The notes under the pieces: model-generated
Seen by the model: the letters and a program-made list of their open reading frames with translations, nothing else
Database searches by the model: none
What the model was told of the DNA's origin: nothing
From: Methylotenera sp.
GTDB lineage: Bacteria > Pseudomonadota > Gammaproteobacteria > Burkholderiales > Methylophilaceae
Length of the DNA stretch: 34,240 bases
Direction of reading: 5' to 3'
Assembly (NCBI GenBank): GCA_017880905.1
Contig: JADGRO010000043.1
Location: 1 to 34,240, forward strand
Made by a program: the position numbers and the translations under genes
In this document: positions 15,816 to 23,892 of the stretch, one piece after another
Numbering within the stretch: position 1 is the first letter of the stretch
How the letters are laid out: each line of letters starts with the position of its first letter

Positions 15816-18182
15816 TTATACGGCTTGGTTTGGTATGGATTGAGCGCCATGATGTGAAAATGGCATGGCACCCGTTAAATAATTACTCGTTTGGCTCATT
15901 TGAACGAGCGCTGGCACATCTAAAATTAGAGCAACACAGCCATCACCCATAATAGTGGCGCCAGACACGCCTGCTATTTTTCTATAATTCGTCTCTAAGC
16001 TCTTAATCACCACCTGTTGTTGGCCAACTAGGCGATCGACAAACAATGCAGATTTTTTTCCATCCGATTCGAGTAGCACTAAGACACCTTGAGTAGGATC
16101 AGTAATCTCAGTTGGGTGATTAAATAATCTATGCAGCGCAATAATGGGCAAATATTCACCACGCACATGCACCATGTGGCCTTCGCCTGTGACTGTTTTA
16201 ATATCTTCGGCACGTGGCTGTAAGGTTTCTACGATAATATTCAATGGAATTACATAAATACTGCTACCCAACGATACTGACATGCCATCTAAAATCGCTA
16301 AGGTAAGTGGTAACGAGATGGAAATGGTGGTACCGTAGCCAAGTGCAGAGTGTATCTCAACTACTCCGCCCATCGCGCTGATATTTCTTTTCACCACATC
16401 CATGCCTACACCGCGACCAGAAACATCGGTGACTACTTCTGCGGTAGAAAAGCCCGGGGCGAATATAAGTGAAAACACCTCGGTATCAGTCATATTCTCA
16501 CTTACTGTTAAACCATTGGCTTTGGCTTTAGCTAGCAGTTTTTCACGATTAAGCCCAGCGCCATCATCGGTAACTTCAATCACAATACTGCCACCTTTGT
16601 GTGCAGCAGAAAGCGTTAGTACTCCAGTTTCACTTTTGCCTGCCGCCTTGCGTTTTTCTGGCATTTCAACACCATGATCCACACTGTTGCGTACCAAATG
16701 AGTAAGAGGATCCACTATGCGTTCTATTAAGCCTTTATCAAGCTCTGTGGTAGCACCAACGGTAACAAAATCAACTTTTTTGCCCAGTTTGCCAGCTAAG
16801 TCACGCACCATGCGTGGGAAACGTGAAAATACAAAATCCATTGGCATCATGCGGATGGACATCACGGATTCTTGCAAGTCGCGCGTATTACGTGTGAGCT
16901 GGCCTACACTATTAATCAATGGCTCATTTTGAACTGGGTCGAGCGCACTAATACGTTGCTCTATCATGGCCTGCGTAATCACTAACTCGCCAACTAAGTT
17001 AATCAGTTGATCAACTTTTTCTATACCTACACGTATAGAAGTGGTTTCTGCGCTAGCAGGGTTTTTGTCAGATTCGCGACGACCAAGATTTTTCTTGTCT
17101 GGATTTTCGGTAGGTATGGCAGTTGTCGCTGCGACTTTAGCCTCCTCGCTAGCTTTTCCTGAATTAGCTTCTGTAACTACTGTGTCATCACCAATCAAAG
17201 TGGTCTTCACTGAGTCAGGATGTGGTTTGAAAGGGGCAAAAAAACCATAACCTTCTTCTTCATTTTCTTTGCCCTCTACCGCAAATAATCCGTAGCCAAC
17301 TTCTTCATGAATGACCACCTTGGAATTAGTGCTTGGTTTGGATTCTTCTTTTGTTTCATCTGCTTCTGCCATAACGGCTGTTTCATTCGCCTCAGGCGTA
17401 ACTTGCTCAAAAACCGGTTGCGTCGCGGTTGTTGGTGACGATGCCCCTAAGGTAATGACTAAATCGTCCGGATCAAGAATAAACGAGCATATCGAAACGA
17501 TATCGGCTTGGGATGAATCTGTAGCTAATTTAAATACATAGCGACCATTTTCATTTTTGCTAGAAGACACTTCACCTAACAAACTGAGTTCTTCTTGAAG
17601 GTTGGTAACGTCTTTATCTGTAATTTCTGGTAGTACAATGTTAAAGTGACTCAGCCCGTCTTCTGATGCTAGTGGAGACGCTGGTGGAGTTGCTTCCTGT
17701 GCCACTTTTTCTTGCCCTGCTGGCGCAGATTCCGCAACAGGAGCTGGTGTAGATGCTGCAGCCACGACTGGTGCTGCTGTGATTGCCACTCCACCCGCTT
17801 CAGAAAGTAATTTCAGTTTCGCCTTAACGTCTGCTACCTGATCTTGATCGACCTCTGTAGCAAGCCTATGCCCATCTACCTCCATTTTCAGCACATCTTT
17901 AGCTGCCAAAAAGGCATCTACATGCTCTGCAGTTATCGCCATTTCATTTTTGCGGATTTTATCTAGCAAGTTTTCCAGCACATGCGTGATTTCGGTCATA
18001 TCCATAAACCCGAAAGTAGCTGCACCACCTTTAATCGAATGGGCAGCACGGAAAATCGCGTTTAGCTCTTCCATATCTGGATTTGCTATATCGATTCCCA
18101 GCAATAATCGTTCAGCTTCAGCCAGCAACTCTTCAGCCTCATCAAAGAAGACTTCATAAAACTGACTCATATCAACTGTCAT
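15816..18182 (-). CDS. cheA: Chemotaxis histidine kinase CheA
   Basis: Central kinase that phosphorylates CheY and CheB. The order over 788 residues is: P1 Hpt domain with phosphorylated H48 in RAAHSIKGGAATFG; an Ala/Pro-rich linker; a P2-like segment (about 178-250, LSHFNIVLPEITDKD); a second long linker; P3 dimerisation helices (VDQLINLVGELVITQAMIEQ); the P4 ATPase with N box HLVRNSVDHGVE, G1 DDGAGL and G2 GRGVGMDVVK; and a P5 CheW-like domain. The second linker carries two short related peptides, EEVGYGLFAVE and EEEGYGFFAPF. GGAG seven bases before ATG at 18182 fixes the start. It is co-directional with the upstream cheY (52-bp gap) and downstream cheW. Confidence 0.96.
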   Translation of the reverse strand: MTVDMSQFYEVFFDEAEELLAEAERLLLGIDIANPDMEELNAIFRAAHSIKGGAATFGFMDMTEITHVLENLLDKIRKNEMAITAEHVDAFLAAKDVLKMEVDGHRLATEVDQDQVADVKAKLKLLSEAGGVAITAAPVVAAASTPAPVAESAPAGQEKVAQEATPPASPLASEDGLSHFNIVLPEITDKDVTNLQEELSLLGEVSSSKNENGRYVFKLATDSSQADIVSICSFILDPDDLVITLGASSPTTATQPVFEQVTPEANETAVMAEADETKEESKPSTNSKVVIHEEVGYGLFAVEGKENEEEGYGFFAPFKPHPDSVKTTLIGDDTVVTEANSGKASEEAKVAATTAIPTENPDKKNLGRRESDKNPASAETTSIRVGIEKVDQLINLVGELVITQAMIEQRISALDPVQNEPLINSVGQLTRNTRDLQESVMSIRMMPMDFVFSRFPRMVRDLAGKLGKKVDFVTVGATTELDKGLIERIVDPLTHLVRNSVDHGVEMPEKRKAAGKSETGVLTLSAAHKGGSIVIEVTDDGAGLNREKLLAKAKANGLTVSENMTDTEVFSLIFAPGFSTAEVVTDVSGRGVGMDVVKRNISAMGGVVEIHSALGYGTTISISLPLTLAILDGMSVSLGSSIYVIPLNIIVETLQPRAEDIKTVTGEGHMVHVRGEYLPIIALHRLFNHPTEITDPTQGVLVLLESDGKKSALFVDRLVGQQQVVIKSLETNYRKIAGVSGATIMGDGCVALILDVPALVQMSQTSNYLTGAMPFSHHGAQSIPNQAV

Positions 18183-18234
18183 TGTTAAACTCCGTATTTG
18201 CTATAGAACATACTAAAATTCGTGTATGCCGTGT

Positions 18235-18600
18235 TTATCCAATTACTTTCTGTACCACTTCGATTAAACGTTTTGGATCAAACGGCTTAACCAGCCAGCC
18301 GTTCGCACCCGCAGCCTTACCCTTAGCTTTCATCTCATCGCTTGATTCTGTTGTTAGCATTAAGATAGGCACATTTTGGTACGATCCTAAACCACGCAAA
18401 TTTTTAATCAGTGTTAGTCCATCCATAATTGGCATGTTTTGATCTGTGAGCACTAAATCAACAGTCTTTTGCTTTGCCTTATCCAGCCCATCCTGCCCAT
18501 CGACAGCCTGCACCACGTCGTAACCAGCCGATTTAAGACTAAATGTCACCATCTGGCGAAGAGAGCCTGAATCGTCTACTGCTAAAATTGTTTTTGCCAT
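18235..18600 (-). CDS. CheY-type response regulator next to cheA
   Basis: Single receiver domain of 121 residues from ATG at 18600 (MAKTILAVDDS). The acidic pair is D9/D10, the phosphorylation site D53 in LVLTDQNMPIMDG, with conserved threonines in LMLTTESS and the lysine of WLVKPFD. A GTG three codons earlier is a less likely start. It sits between the CheZ-like gene and cheA. It differs clearly from the CheY at 5219-5617, which looks like the E. coli motor CheY. It could be a second motor-binding CheY, a phosphate sink, or the specific partner of the adjacent CheZ-like protein. Confidence 0.93.
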   Translation of the reverse strand: MAKTILAVDDSGSLRQMVTFSLKSAGYDVVQAVDGQDGLDKAKQKTVDLVLTDQNMPIMDGLTLIKNLRGLGSYQNVPILMLTTESSDEMKAKGKAAGANGWLVKPFDPKRLIEVVQKVIG

Positions 18601-18707
18601 TTCATTCACTCACTTTTTCGTAGTTAATCTTTTGTTAATAAAGTACTTTTAATGTGTTATTTAGTTTTACTTAACGTCTAATAATCCATAACATTTAGTC
18701 GCGCGGC

Positions 18708-19250
18708 CTAAAATAGTTCGATTTCTCCAGAAGCCATATTCTGTTGATCTACCGAGCGCCGTAATCCGCCTGAAAGCGCATGACTGCCTGTGTGCAAACT
18801 TTGACTCATTTCATCAAGTAGCTTAGCTATCTCATGATGCTCATTGACAGTGTCGATTTCGTCACTGTGGGTATTCAGTTCTTGCAGTAAATCCTTCAAT
18901 CCATTCACACGTTTTATGGCTCTCACCAACAGTTGGCTAGTGATGTCTTGAAATTGCAAGCCTGTCACAGCCACATTCACCTCTTCACCTATTATTTTAT
19001 TAAACATATCAATCTGCCCGGTTTCAATAACCGTAAAGTGATGTTGTTGCATAAGCGCGTCTAAAGATTTCTGCTGATTAATCACCGCAGCATGCACCGC
19101 CATAAAACTCGCATTTAGCTTTTCAATGGCTTTACTTAACAGGTATGCCGTTTGCGATAAGTCAGCCTCAACTTCCACTAAATGCTGCCTACCATGATCT
19201 GACACGGCAGAGAGTAGGCTTCTTACTTCTGTAATGGGTAGTGTTTTCAT
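18708..19250 (-). CDS. CheZ-like helical protein, putative second CheY-P phosphatase
   Basis: The 180-residue protein (ATG at 19250, MKTLPITEV; a TTG start at 19286 is possible) is predicted to be almost all helical. It contains GLQFQDITSQLLVRAIKRVN, which parallels AQDFQDLTGQVIKK of CheZ. D102 and Q106 keep the D-x3-Q spacing of the CheZ catalytic pair. Overall similarity to CheZ is low and the usual CheZ tail is replaced by MASGEIELF, which resembles the end of CheD in this window. It lies directly before cheY and cheA and after motB. I infer a CheZ-family or CheZ-like phosphatase acting on the adjacent CheY; a structural role in the receptor array is an alternative. The start has no strong ribosome site. 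Confidence 0.7.
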   Translation of the reverse strand: MKTLPITEVRSLLSAVSDHGRQHLVEVEADLSQTAYLLSKAIEKLNASFMAVHAAVINQQKSLDALMQQHHFTVIETGQIDMFNKIIGEEVNVAVTGLQFQDITSQLLVRAIKRVNGLKDLLQELNTHSDEIDTVNEHHEIAKLLDEMSQSLHTGSHALSGGLRRSVDQQNMASGEIELF

Positions 19251-19352
19251 TTCAATGTAATAGTGTTCTATATCTCTTAATATCAATTAGATGAATAAAG
19301 TTAGAAAAATAACTTATTTCAAATTTTGTAAATTAAATTTGAGGTTTTTAAC

Positions 19353-20288
19353 TCATGGTTTAAGCATAGCCTTATCAATATCCGACTCGCTTGCCGATGA
19401 AGGAAGATTTAGCGCGCCATCGTCCTTGGTTGCGTTTTCCTCAGCCTGTTTGTTCATAACAATAATGCTGATGCGCCGATTGCTAGGGTCTAATGGGTTT
19501 CCCTTACTAAACAGTGACGCAGAAGCAAGTCCCACTACACGTAATAACTTAGTTTCGTCCATGCCGCCTGCTATCAATTCGCGGCGTGAGGCATTGGCTC
19601 GATCTGACGAAAGCTCCCAATTGCTATAACCTTTGTCGCCGCTTGAATAAAGTGCAGCATCGGTGTGCCCTGATAAACTTATTTTGTTGGTTACGCCATT
19701 GAGCATCTTGCCTATCTCTTGCAAAATCTGCTTAGCATAAGGTTGCAATTCAGCCTTCCCAGAAGCGAACATAGGCCTATTTTGTTCATCCACAATCTGA
19801 ATACGCAGTCCTTCGGAGGTAATATCTAACAATAGTTGCTTCTTAAACTTGCTTAAAGTTGGACTGTCTTCGATGGCCTTTTCTATCTTGCTCTTCAGCT
19901 CTTCCAGCTTTTCTGCTTCAGCTTTTTCCAGCGCCTTTTTCGCATCAGTTACATCGATCATTCTTTCTTTTACTTTAATATCCTCCACAGGTTTAACTTG
20001 CGCCTGTTTTTTTGTCAGGTCTTTACCACCTCCATTTTTAATGACAGAATCGCTGGCCGCAATGGCTGGGCCGCCCTGCAACGCCACTTTTAGTGGCATC
20101 TTAAAATAATCCGCAATGCCTTCTAAGGTGGCCTTAGACGCAGATCCCAACAACCACATGAGCAGAAAGAAAGCCATCATGGCGGTTACAAAATCCGCAT
20201 AGGCGATTTTCCATGCGCCACCGTGATGGCCACCAGAGACCTTCTTAATCTTCTTTACAACTATCGGTCTAACGCGATCTTCAGCCAT
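19353..20288 (-). CDS. motB: Flagellar stator protein MotB
   Basis: MotB with MotA forms the proton channel that drives the motor and anchors it to peptidoglycan. The basic N-terminus (RPIVVKKIKKVSGGHHGGAW) is followed by the single membrane helix with the proton-carrying aspartate D32 (KIAYADFVTAMMAFFLLMWL). A plug and linker region precedes a C-terminal OmpA-like peptidoglycan-binding domain with LSGHTDAALY, NWELSSDRANASRREL and SNRRISIIVM. ATG at 20288 (MAEDRV) is chosen; an ATG four codons earlier is possible. motA lies 45 bp upstream. The charged coiled-coil-like linker (about 105-145) is longer than in many MotB proteins. Confidence 0.96.
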   Translation of the reverse strand: MAEDRVRPIVVKKIKKVSGGHHGGAWKIAYADFVTAMMAFFLLMWLLGSASKATLEGIADYFKMPLKVALQGGPAIAASDSVIKNGGGKDLTKKQAQVKPVEDIKVKERMIDVTDAKKALEKAEAEKLEELKSKIEKAIEDSPTLSKFKKQLLLDITSEGLRIQIVDEQNRPMFASGKAELQPYAKQILQEIGKMLNGVTNKISLSGHTDAALYSSGDKGYSNWELSSDRANASRRELIAGGMDETKLLRVVGLASASLFSKGNPLDPSNRRISIIVMNKQAEENATKDDGALNLPSSASESDIDKAMLKP

Positions 20289-20333
20289 GATGAGTTCCAT
20301 CTATATCTGGTGTTATTTTTAGTTGTGATCGCA

Positions 20334-21197
20334 TTATTTGACTGCTTTAGCTTGTTTAACGTGGGTTTCGAGTTCAGCAAAGCCTGGACGCTCGGTTGAA
20401 TAAAGTATTTTTCGGCCAAATTCCACTGCAATTGCTGGCGCATAGCCATTGAGACTTGCAAGTAAAGTCACTTTCACTGTTTGGAACATCTTGGTGCTCT
20501 CCTCCAGTTTCTGCTCTAGCAAACTAGAGAGCGGTCCTACGAAACCATAAGCCAGCAAAATACCTAAGAAGGTGCCTACCAGCGCATGCGCAATCAGAAT
20601 ACCTAATTCAGATGGCGGAAGTGCCACGTTTTCCATAGTGTGTACCACACCCATTACCGCAGCCACAATGCCGAAAGCAGGCAATCCATCACCCAATTTG
20701 GCGATGCAATGCACAGGTACGTGGCCTTCCATGTGATGCGTTTCGATTTCATTATCCATCAGGTTTTCAACCTGAAATGCATCCATATTTCCAGATATCA
20801 TCAAACGCAGATAATCGGTAATAAATTCAACAAGGTGATGATCGTGAAGTATCTTGGGATATTTGCTAAACAGTGGGCTAGCTTCTGGATTTTCGACATC
20901 ATTTTCGATTGCCATCATGCCGTCTTTACGGATCTTAGTTAAGATTTCAAACAAAAGGGCGAGTAAATCCAGGTAAAGTGCCTTGTTGAATTTGGAACCT
21001 TTGAACAGAGAAGGCAGTGATTTCATGGTGGCTTTAATTGCCTTATTATTGTTACCGACCACAAAAGCACCCATCGCGCCGCCAAAAATCATAAGGAGCT
21101 CTAATGGTTGCCACAAGGCACCCAAATGCCCGCCAGCAATCGCATATCCGCCGAAAACGGCGCCACAAACCACAATATACCCAATGATGACAAACAT
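20334..21197 (-). CDS. motA: Flagellar stator protein MotA
   Basis: Four-helix inner-membrane stator subunit of 287 residues. The N-terminal pair of helices (FVIIGYIVVCGAVFGGYAIA and LLMIFGGAMGAFVV), the charged cytoplasmic loop that contacts FliG (KIRKDGMMAIENDVENPEAS), and the C-terminal pair (GIVAAVMGVVHTM and LGILLAYGFVGPL) are all present. AGGAG lies just before the ATG at 21197. It is followed by motB. The 190-bp gap upstream, after the methyltransferase gene, contains a weak sigma-28-like element. This is the E. coli-like stator; a second stator pair is at 30091-31684. Confidence 0.96.
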   Translation of the reverse strand: MFVIIGYIVVCGAVFGGYAIAGGHLGALWQPLELLMIFGGAMGAFVVGNNNKAIKATMKSLPSLFKGSKFNKALYLDLLALLFEILTKIRKDGMMAIENDVENPEASPLFSKYPKILHDHHLVEFITDYLRLMISGNMDAFQVENLMDNEIETHHMEGHVPVHCIAKLGDGLPAFGIVAAVMGVVHTMENVALPPSELGILIAHALVGTFLGILLAYGFVGPLSSLLEQKLEESTKMFQTVKVTLLASLNGYAPAIAVEFGRKILYSTERPGFAELETHVKQAKAVK

Positions 21198-21274
21198 ATT
21201 TATGTGCTCCTGAAAGAAATAACCATTTCTGACTTTTTAATAATTAGATTCAGCATATCAAGATGAGAAGCAAA

Positions 21275-21301
21275 TCAATCGGTAGAATAAAGGGATATTT
21301 T
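21275..21301 (-). promoter_or_regulatory. Weak sigma-28-like promoter before motA
   Basis: On the minus strand AAAAATAT (21301-21294), an 11-bp spacer and ACCGATTG (21282-21275). Spacing is exact, but only about 10 of 16 positions fit TAAAGTTT/GCCGATAA, with the CCGAT core retained. It lies about 80 bp before motA, where a late flagellar promoter would be expected. The rest of the 21198-21388 gap shows no gene. Confidence 0.3.
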
Positions 21302-21388
21302 CGGGCTTGTATTGTGTATAGAAACTGCTATTCAGAACTTGAGTCTTAATGGCGTTGCAATGCTAAGAAACGTTAACACTTCTATCGA

Positions 21389-22237
21389 CTAAATACGCCA
21401 AACATACAGCATCGGCGAGTGCTTATTCCCCACAATCCGCATGTTTGGAGAGACGCCTGGAATCTCAAACTCCAGACTAATGAGCAAACTGCCAGACTTC
21501 ATTTCTTGACACGCCTTTTCCCACAAAACCAACATTGCAGCAGGTGACAAATAGGCAAAAATGACATCATAATTTGCGAAATCTAAAGAGCGGTAATCAC
21601 CCAGTTTAAAAATTGCGTGTGAACGACAAAATTGGCCACGTACAAAACTCACCAGCCACGGTAAAGGCGCAATTTCGATGCCTTCTATAGTGCTATCGGG
21701 TCTTATCTTAGCAATATACATAGGCATACCACCCAAACCGCTGCCAATGTCGATTAATCGTACAGGTTTGTCCTTTGGCATAAGTTTGGCTACCTGTTTC
21801 CATACCACTGGACGGGATGGAAAAAATGGAACTTGGCTACGAAAAGTAGTCCAAAAAAAACTTAAGCTAATAATAAACCCAGCCAAATAAAACTCATTCG
21901 GAAGCTGCCAATCGGACATACCCCATATTGCAATGGGAAAGCTCAAATGTAACCAACGCCACCACCTGGCCATACCAACAAAATAGGATACTATTGCCGC
22001 CAGCAGTGCCTGCATCAGTACCATATCCAGAATAGAAAAACTAACTGCTGCGATTGTATGAACAGATCGAAAAAATGCCAGCACTATAATTAATACTGAG
22101 CACTGAACCAAAACTGCCAATGTTGCAGGTTTCAACTGCGTTTTGCCCGTATGCTTTAGAAATTGCCTTGGTTTAACAAATTTTTCAACATTAACACATT
22201 GATTTAAATGACGTTTTACCAAAAATTGCTTGTTCAT
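21389..22237 (-). CDS. Membrane-anchored class I SAM-dependent methyltransferase-like protein
   Basis: The 282-residue protein has about four hydrophobic segments in residues 38-130 (for example LAVLVQCSVLIIVLAFF and FYLAGFIISLSFFWTTF). A cytoplasmic Rossmann-type methyltransferase domain follows, with motif I VRLIDIGSGLGGMPMYIA, the acidic loop TIEGIEIAP and YDVIFAYLSPAAM. The substrate is not recognisable. It lies 21 bp after flhC and before motA on the same strand, so it is almost certainly co-transcribed with flhDC, an unusual insertion in the classical flhDC-motAB-cheAW order. Possible roles include modification of a membrane or flagellar component or a small molecule; none is shown by the sequence. 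Confidence 0.75.
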   Translation of the reverse strand: MNKQFLVKRHLNQCVNVEKFVKPRQFLKHTGKTQLKPATLAVLVQCSVLIIVLAFFRSVHTIAAVSFSILDMVLMQALLAAIVSYFVGMARWWRWLHLSFPIAIWGMSDWQLPNEFYLAGFIISLSFFWTTFRSQVPFFPSRPVVWKQVAKLMPKDKPVRLIDIGSGLGGMPMYIAKIRPDSTIEGIEIAPLPWLVSFVRGQFCRSHAIFKLGDYRSLDFANYDVIFAYLSPAAMLVLWEKACQEMKSGSLLISLEFEIPGVSPNMRIVGNKHSPMLYVWRI

Positions 22238-22258
22238 TGCTTTGCCTATATACCAAAT

Positions 22259-22819
22259 TTACGCTGTCATCGAAACTAATTTGTAACTAAGTTCTTTTGC
22301 TTTTTTTGTTTTGCCTGCGCGCGAAGGTACATGGCACAAGTTACATACATAATTTTGATTTAAATCGTAAGTGTTAACGATAAAGTCACCGCCACAACAA
22401 GTGCAAGACTTCAATTTCAACATCTTACTTTCAACAAACCGCACCAATGTCCAAGCGCGTGTCATTGACAGCACAGGTTCCACATCCGAATCTTGCTCAA
22501 CGACTTGTTGCTGATACAAACTGTAGGCTTTGATTATGGCATCAATCCCTTTTACATCAGCATAATCCACCATAAATTTGTAAATATTGTAGAAAATGGA
22601 TGAATGAATATTTGGCTGCCAAGTCAGAAACCAATCTGTAGAGAAAGGTAACATGCCTTTAGGCGGTGAAACGCCTTTCAACTCCTTATATAACTTGATC
22701 AAACGCTCGCGAGATAAAGTTGTTTGAGATTCAAGCAATTGCAACCTAGCACCAAGCTTAATCATTCGTATCGCTAATTGAATTTGTTCTGCTTCGTTCA
22801 CTACGCTTATCTTTTTCAT
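22259..22819 (-). CDS. flhC: Flagellar master regulator subunit FlhC
   Basis: FlhC with FlhD forms the FlhD4C2 activator of early flagellar operons. The 186-residue protein has the family pattern IQLAIRMIKLGARLQLLESQ, LSRERLIKLYKELKG, GMLPFSTDWFLTWQPNIHSS and a C-terminal zinc site (CTCCGGDF, then YVCNLCHVP: two C-x2-C pairs). ATG at 22819 (MKKISVV) is preferred with AAGGTGA upstream; a GTG at 22828 overlaps that site. It follows flhD by 31 bp. Confidence 0.96.
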   Translation of the reverse strand: MKKISVVNEAEQIQLAIRMIKLGARLQLLESQTTLSRERLIKLYKELKGVSPPKGMLPFSTDWFLTWQPNIHSSIFYNIYKFMVDYADVKGIDAIIKAYSLYQQQVVEQDSDVEPVLSMTRAWTLVRFVESKMLKLKSCTCCGGDFIVNTYDLNQNYVCNLCHVPSRAGKTKKAKELSYKLVSMTA

Positions 22820-22850
22820 TATCTTCACCTTATATTTATCTAAAGTTTAA

Positions 22851-23180
22851 TTAATTTGATGCATGCACCATTGCACCCGCATTTTGGCCTGCCATTAAAA
22901 CAGCCGTATGTAGGTGAGCTTGTGAGCGATCTTTTGTATAGTTTGTGAGCATGCTCAAAATTGCACTGTCATCAAACCGAAAGCGCGCCAGCAACATATT
23001 AGTGCTGCAAAGTTTGAGTAGTTGTAAGGTGCTTAAACTTTCCAGCAAATCAGATATTTCTGAGCTGATACCTAAGCGGAAAATTGCTGTAGCTTTGTCT
23101 GCACGAATTAATTGTTGAGCCAACAATAAGTAATTTAGATTCGCATCTTTAATTTCCGACATTATTTCAACTTCATCCAT
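22851..23180 (-). CDS. flhD: Flagellar master regulator subunit FlhD
   Basis: The 109-residue protein matches FlhD: NLNYLLLAQQLIRADKATAI, the FRLGIS segment, the LSTLQLLKLCSTNMLLARFR helix and a disordered tail. A GGGG-containing ribosome site lies seven bases before the ATG at 23180. It is the first gene of the leftward flhD-flhC-methyltransferase-motA cluster. A perfect sigma-28 promoter about 420 bp upstream points at it, so the transcript may have a long leader with a strong hairpin. Confidence 0.95.
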   Translation of the reverse strand: MDEVEIMSEIKDANLNYLLLAQQLIRADKATAIFRLGISSEISDLLESLSTLQLLKLCSTNMLLARFRFDDSAILSMLTNYTKDRSQAHLHTAVLMAGQNAGAMVHASN

Positions 23181-23283
23181 TTTATTTCCCCATTCGTTTT
23201 TCAGTAGTTGTTAAAAAGTTCGTAGTTCGTGTTAGGCGTACTTTGACCATTTTAATCAAAACAAAATATTGGAGTTTGTCGGT

Positions 23284-23390
23284 TTTTTGAGTAAGACAAT
23301 CGAACCCGCCTTTGTAGGCATTAATCGATTTTTGAGTAAGACAAGCGTACGCGCCCTTGTAGGTGTTTGTCTTACAAACACCTACAAGGG
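23284..23390. repeat. 45-bp tandem repeat merging into a 17-bp-arm hairpin
   Basis: Two units starting TTTTTGAGTAAGACAA lie at 23284 and 23329 (period 45), both continuing to a C-rich core and TTGTAGG. The second unit runs into a perfect hairpin: 23354-23370 (CCCTTGTAGGTGTTTGT), loop CTT, and 23374-23390 (ACAAACACCTACAAGGG). TAAGACAA (23337-23344) is also complementary to TTGTCTTA (23367-23374), allowing an alternative fold. No T-run follows, so it is not a standard terminator. It may be a REP/MITE-like genomic repeat or a structured leader of flhDC. Confidence 0.6.
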
Positions 23391-23531
23391 GCCTAAATAC
23401 TGTTATATTTCATACGCTTAGTTAATTACTAAATTTACCTAAATCAAACTTAAGCGTAGCTAAAAACTACTAGTTAGTTCATGTCATTCAAAAAAATTTC
23501 CTAAATAATTTATTAAAGTATTTCTAGTTAC

Positions 23532-23587
23532 TGCCGTTATCAATGTGATTTGTTTATGGCAGCAGTTCACAAAAAACAATAACGGCA
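23532..23587. promoter_or_regulatory. Separated inverted repeat TGCCGTTAT/ATAACGGCA
   Basis: Perfect 9-bp arms at 23532-23540 and 23579-23587, 38 bp apart. A related direct repeat GTTTATGGCAG (23552-23562) and GTTTATCGGCAG (23601-23612) overlaps the area and the sigma-28 -10 box. This looks like a looping or paired operator in front of flhDC. The regulator is unknown. Confidence 0.4.
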
Positions 23588-23602
23588 TCACTCAATAAGT
23601 GT

Positions 23603-23629
23603 TTATCGGCAGTACTTTAAAAAACTTTA
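23603..23629 (-). promoter_or_regulatory. Perfect sigma-28 (FliA) promoter pointing at flhDC
   Basis: On the minus strand TAAAGTTT (23629-23622), an 11-bp spacer and GCCGATAA (23610-23603): all 16 consensus positions and the spacing match. The predicted start site near 23596 would give a leader of about 415 nt before flhD. No gene lies between. Transcription would run through the 23284-23390 hairpin. Confidence 0.75.
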
Positions 23630-23892
23630 GGTTAATCTTTAAAAAAACTTAAAATAATTTACATCTCATTGTTTTTAATAGATTAAATATTCATAAAAAT
23701 CTCTTCTACACCTCTACCATAATATTAATCTCAACATATAGGCTTTAAGAAAGGCTAGCTTTCACCCTTTTATTCTAAAGATACAATCGCATTGATTCGC
23801 CTAATAATTACCCTTAGTGATAAAAGTAAGTAATAAAGGATCAGAAGTGTTTTCTTAAAAATACTTGGCTTAAACAACATTAGGTAATCGTC

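Larger units (their letters stand above)
23181..23892. other. Divergent AT-rich regulatory region between flhD and flhB
   Basis: I see no gene in these 712 bp. The region separates the leftward flhDC-mot-che cluster from the rightward flhBAFG-fliA cluster and must hold the promoters of both. It contains the 45-bp tandem repeat and hairpin (23284-23390), the separated TGCCGTTAT inverted repeat (23532-23587) and the sigma-28 promoter (23603-23629). No convincing sigma-70 or sigma-54 promoter for flhB could be picked by eye in the last 190 bp, which include a small palindrome GAAAGGCTAGCTTTC. Confidence 0.6.

Noticed and set aside
19320..19341. CAAATTT/AAATTTG hairpin after motB as a terminator
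   Set aside because: Pure A/T-rich arms with an 8-nt loop and no T-run in the transcribed direction; expected by chance in such AT-rich DNA.
23284..23390. Possible CRISPR array from repeated units
   Set aside because: Only two units with contiguous repeats and no regular spacers, and no cas genes in the window.
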